Below the pieces are notes generated by a model. It ran no database searches, had not been told where the DNA came from, and saw only the letters and a list, made by a program, of their open reading frames with translations. Shown here piece after piece: positions 5,417-6,187 of a DNA stretch of 6,187 bases. Within the stretch, counting starts at the first letter, position 1; each line of letters starts with the position of its first letter. The stretch is taken from the NCBI GenBank assembly GCA_015491615.1, contig WFVN01000194.1, forward strand, positions 1-6,187, read 5' to 3'. The position numbers were made by a program, and so were the translations under genes. Source of the stretch: Gammaproteobacteria bacterium. Its GTDB lineage: Bacteria; Pseudomonadota; Gammaproteobacteria; S012-40.

Positions 5417-6187
5417 TCCCGCGCCGCCCTGGCCGCCTTCGCACCCGTCTGCGGCCCGGGCGCCTCCTCGCCCTGTGGTTCCTCATCCCTTTCGTACAAG
5501 CCGGCGAGGGTCCCCACCAGGTCCTCCTGCTCCTCTCCGCCGACAGCCCACCGTACCGGGAGCTGGCGATGGCCCTCACCGCCAGCCTCGGGCCAGTGGA
5601 ACGGGCGCAATTGGAGCTGCGCGTGCACACCGTGGACGGCCGCCCCCTGCCCACCCACAACGATCTCATCGTCACTGCCGGCGTGCGTGCCCTGCGTCGA
5701 ATCCTGGAACGCCCGGATGACACTCCCCTCCTCGCCACCTTCCTGCCCGAGGCCAGTTATCGGCTCCTGCACCCACCCCCGTCGCGCCCCAGCAGCGCCC
5801 TGTTCATCGATCACCCCCCCGACCGTTATCTGGACTTGGTACGCGCCGTCCTCCCCCACGCGCGTCACATCGGTCTCATTACCAGCCCCTACAGCCAACC
5901 TCTACTACCGGGCCTGCGTCGCGCCGCCACCCAACGTCACCTGGTGCTGCACATCGAAACCATGAACAGGGCGCGGGAACTGGCCCGCCTCATCCGCCGC
6001 CTCTTTCCCCGCAGCGACGCCCTCCTCGCCCTCGCCGACCCCGACGTATACAACCGCCGCACCCTCAAGAACCTGCTCCTGGCCGGTTACCGCCAAGGCT
6101 TGCCGGTGATCGGCTATTCCCGCTCCCTGGTGCGCGCCGGCGCCCTCGCCGCCGTCTACACCACCCCCTCGCAGATGGGTTTGCAAC
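5413..6187 (+). CDS. Secreted ABC-type substrate-binding protein (PF04392-like), C-terminus cut by window edge
   Basis: An open frame beginning GTG at 5413-5415 overlaps the receptor stop by GTGA and runs to the window edge, giving 258 residues. A weak site GAGG at 5398-5401 lies upstream. The first 30 residues have many arginines, then LLALWFLIPFV and a likely signal peptidase I site QA/GEG. There is no lipobox cysteine, so a soluble periplasmic protein is expected. After the signal, VLLLLSADSPPY (37-48) starts the first lobe and LIVTAGVRAL (85-94) fits the fold. The second lobe shows the most telling block: ALLALADPDVYNR (about 203-215), then LPVIGYSRSLVRAGALAAVY (230-249), close to my memory of the ABC_sub_bind family. 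Members are usually about 300-330 residues, so the final part is missing. No permease or ATPase gene is visible. Family call is good; ligand is unknown. Confidence 0.85.
   Translation, partial: MIPRRPGRLRTRLRPGRLLALWFLIPFVQAGEGPHQVLLLLSADSPPYRELAMALTASLGPVERAQLELRVHTVDGRPLPTHNDLIVTAGVRALRRILERPDDTPLLATFLPEASYRLLHPPPSRPSSALFIDHPPDRYLDLVRAVLPHARHIGLITSPYSQPLLPGLRRAATQRHLVLHIETMNRARELARLIRRLFPRSDALLALADPDVYNRRTLKNLLLAGYRQGLPVIGYSRSLVRAGALAAVYTTPSQMGLQ

Overview
The window looks like a chromosomal segment of a GC-rich proteobacterium, most likely a gammaproteobacterium. The grounds are the strong G/C bias at third codon positions, a bacterial CysM, an RlmD with a complete iron-sulfur motif, and a TonB-dependent outer-membrane receptor, which implies a Gram-negative envelope. 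The genus cannot be fixed from this sequence alone.

Layout from left to right. (1) Positions 1-234 hold the 3' end of an insertion sequence of the IS256 type. The transposase C-terminus is readable on the plus strand only if one base is restored near 50-52, and a putative terminal repeat follows. (2) Positions 235-311 are a short spacer with no gene. It contains a small dyad whose loop resembles an FNR/Anr site. (3) Positions 312-3330 hold a tight three-gene operon on the minus strand, transcribed in the order cysM (cysteine synthase B), a predicted 3'-5' exonuclease of the PolB-like family, and rlmD (23S rRNA m5U1939 methyltransferase). Both junctions are 4-base ATGA overlaps. (4) Positions 3331-3427 are a divergent intergenic region with ribosome binding sites pointing both ways and an AT-rich patch that probably holds promoter elements. 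(5) Positions 3428-6187 hold a plus-strand operon: a compact TonB-dependent receptor of 662 residues, overlapped by GTGA with a secreted ABC-type substrate-binding protein of the PF04392 type that runs off the window.

How the genes may work together. The minus-strand operon combines sulfur assimilation, a nuclease of unknown role and rRNA modification. This is a housekeeping grouping with no obvious shared pathway. The plus-strand pair looks like an outer-membrane receptor with a periplasmic binding or sensing protein for an unknown ligand. No permease or ATPase is visible, so the transport or signalling partner would have to lie beyond the right edge.

I see no tRNA, rRNA, CRISPR array or clear rho-independent terminator. 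The many other long open frames are shadows caused by high GC. I did not find strong evidence for an entirely new system. The least understood parts are the receptor/binding-protein pair and the exonuclease.
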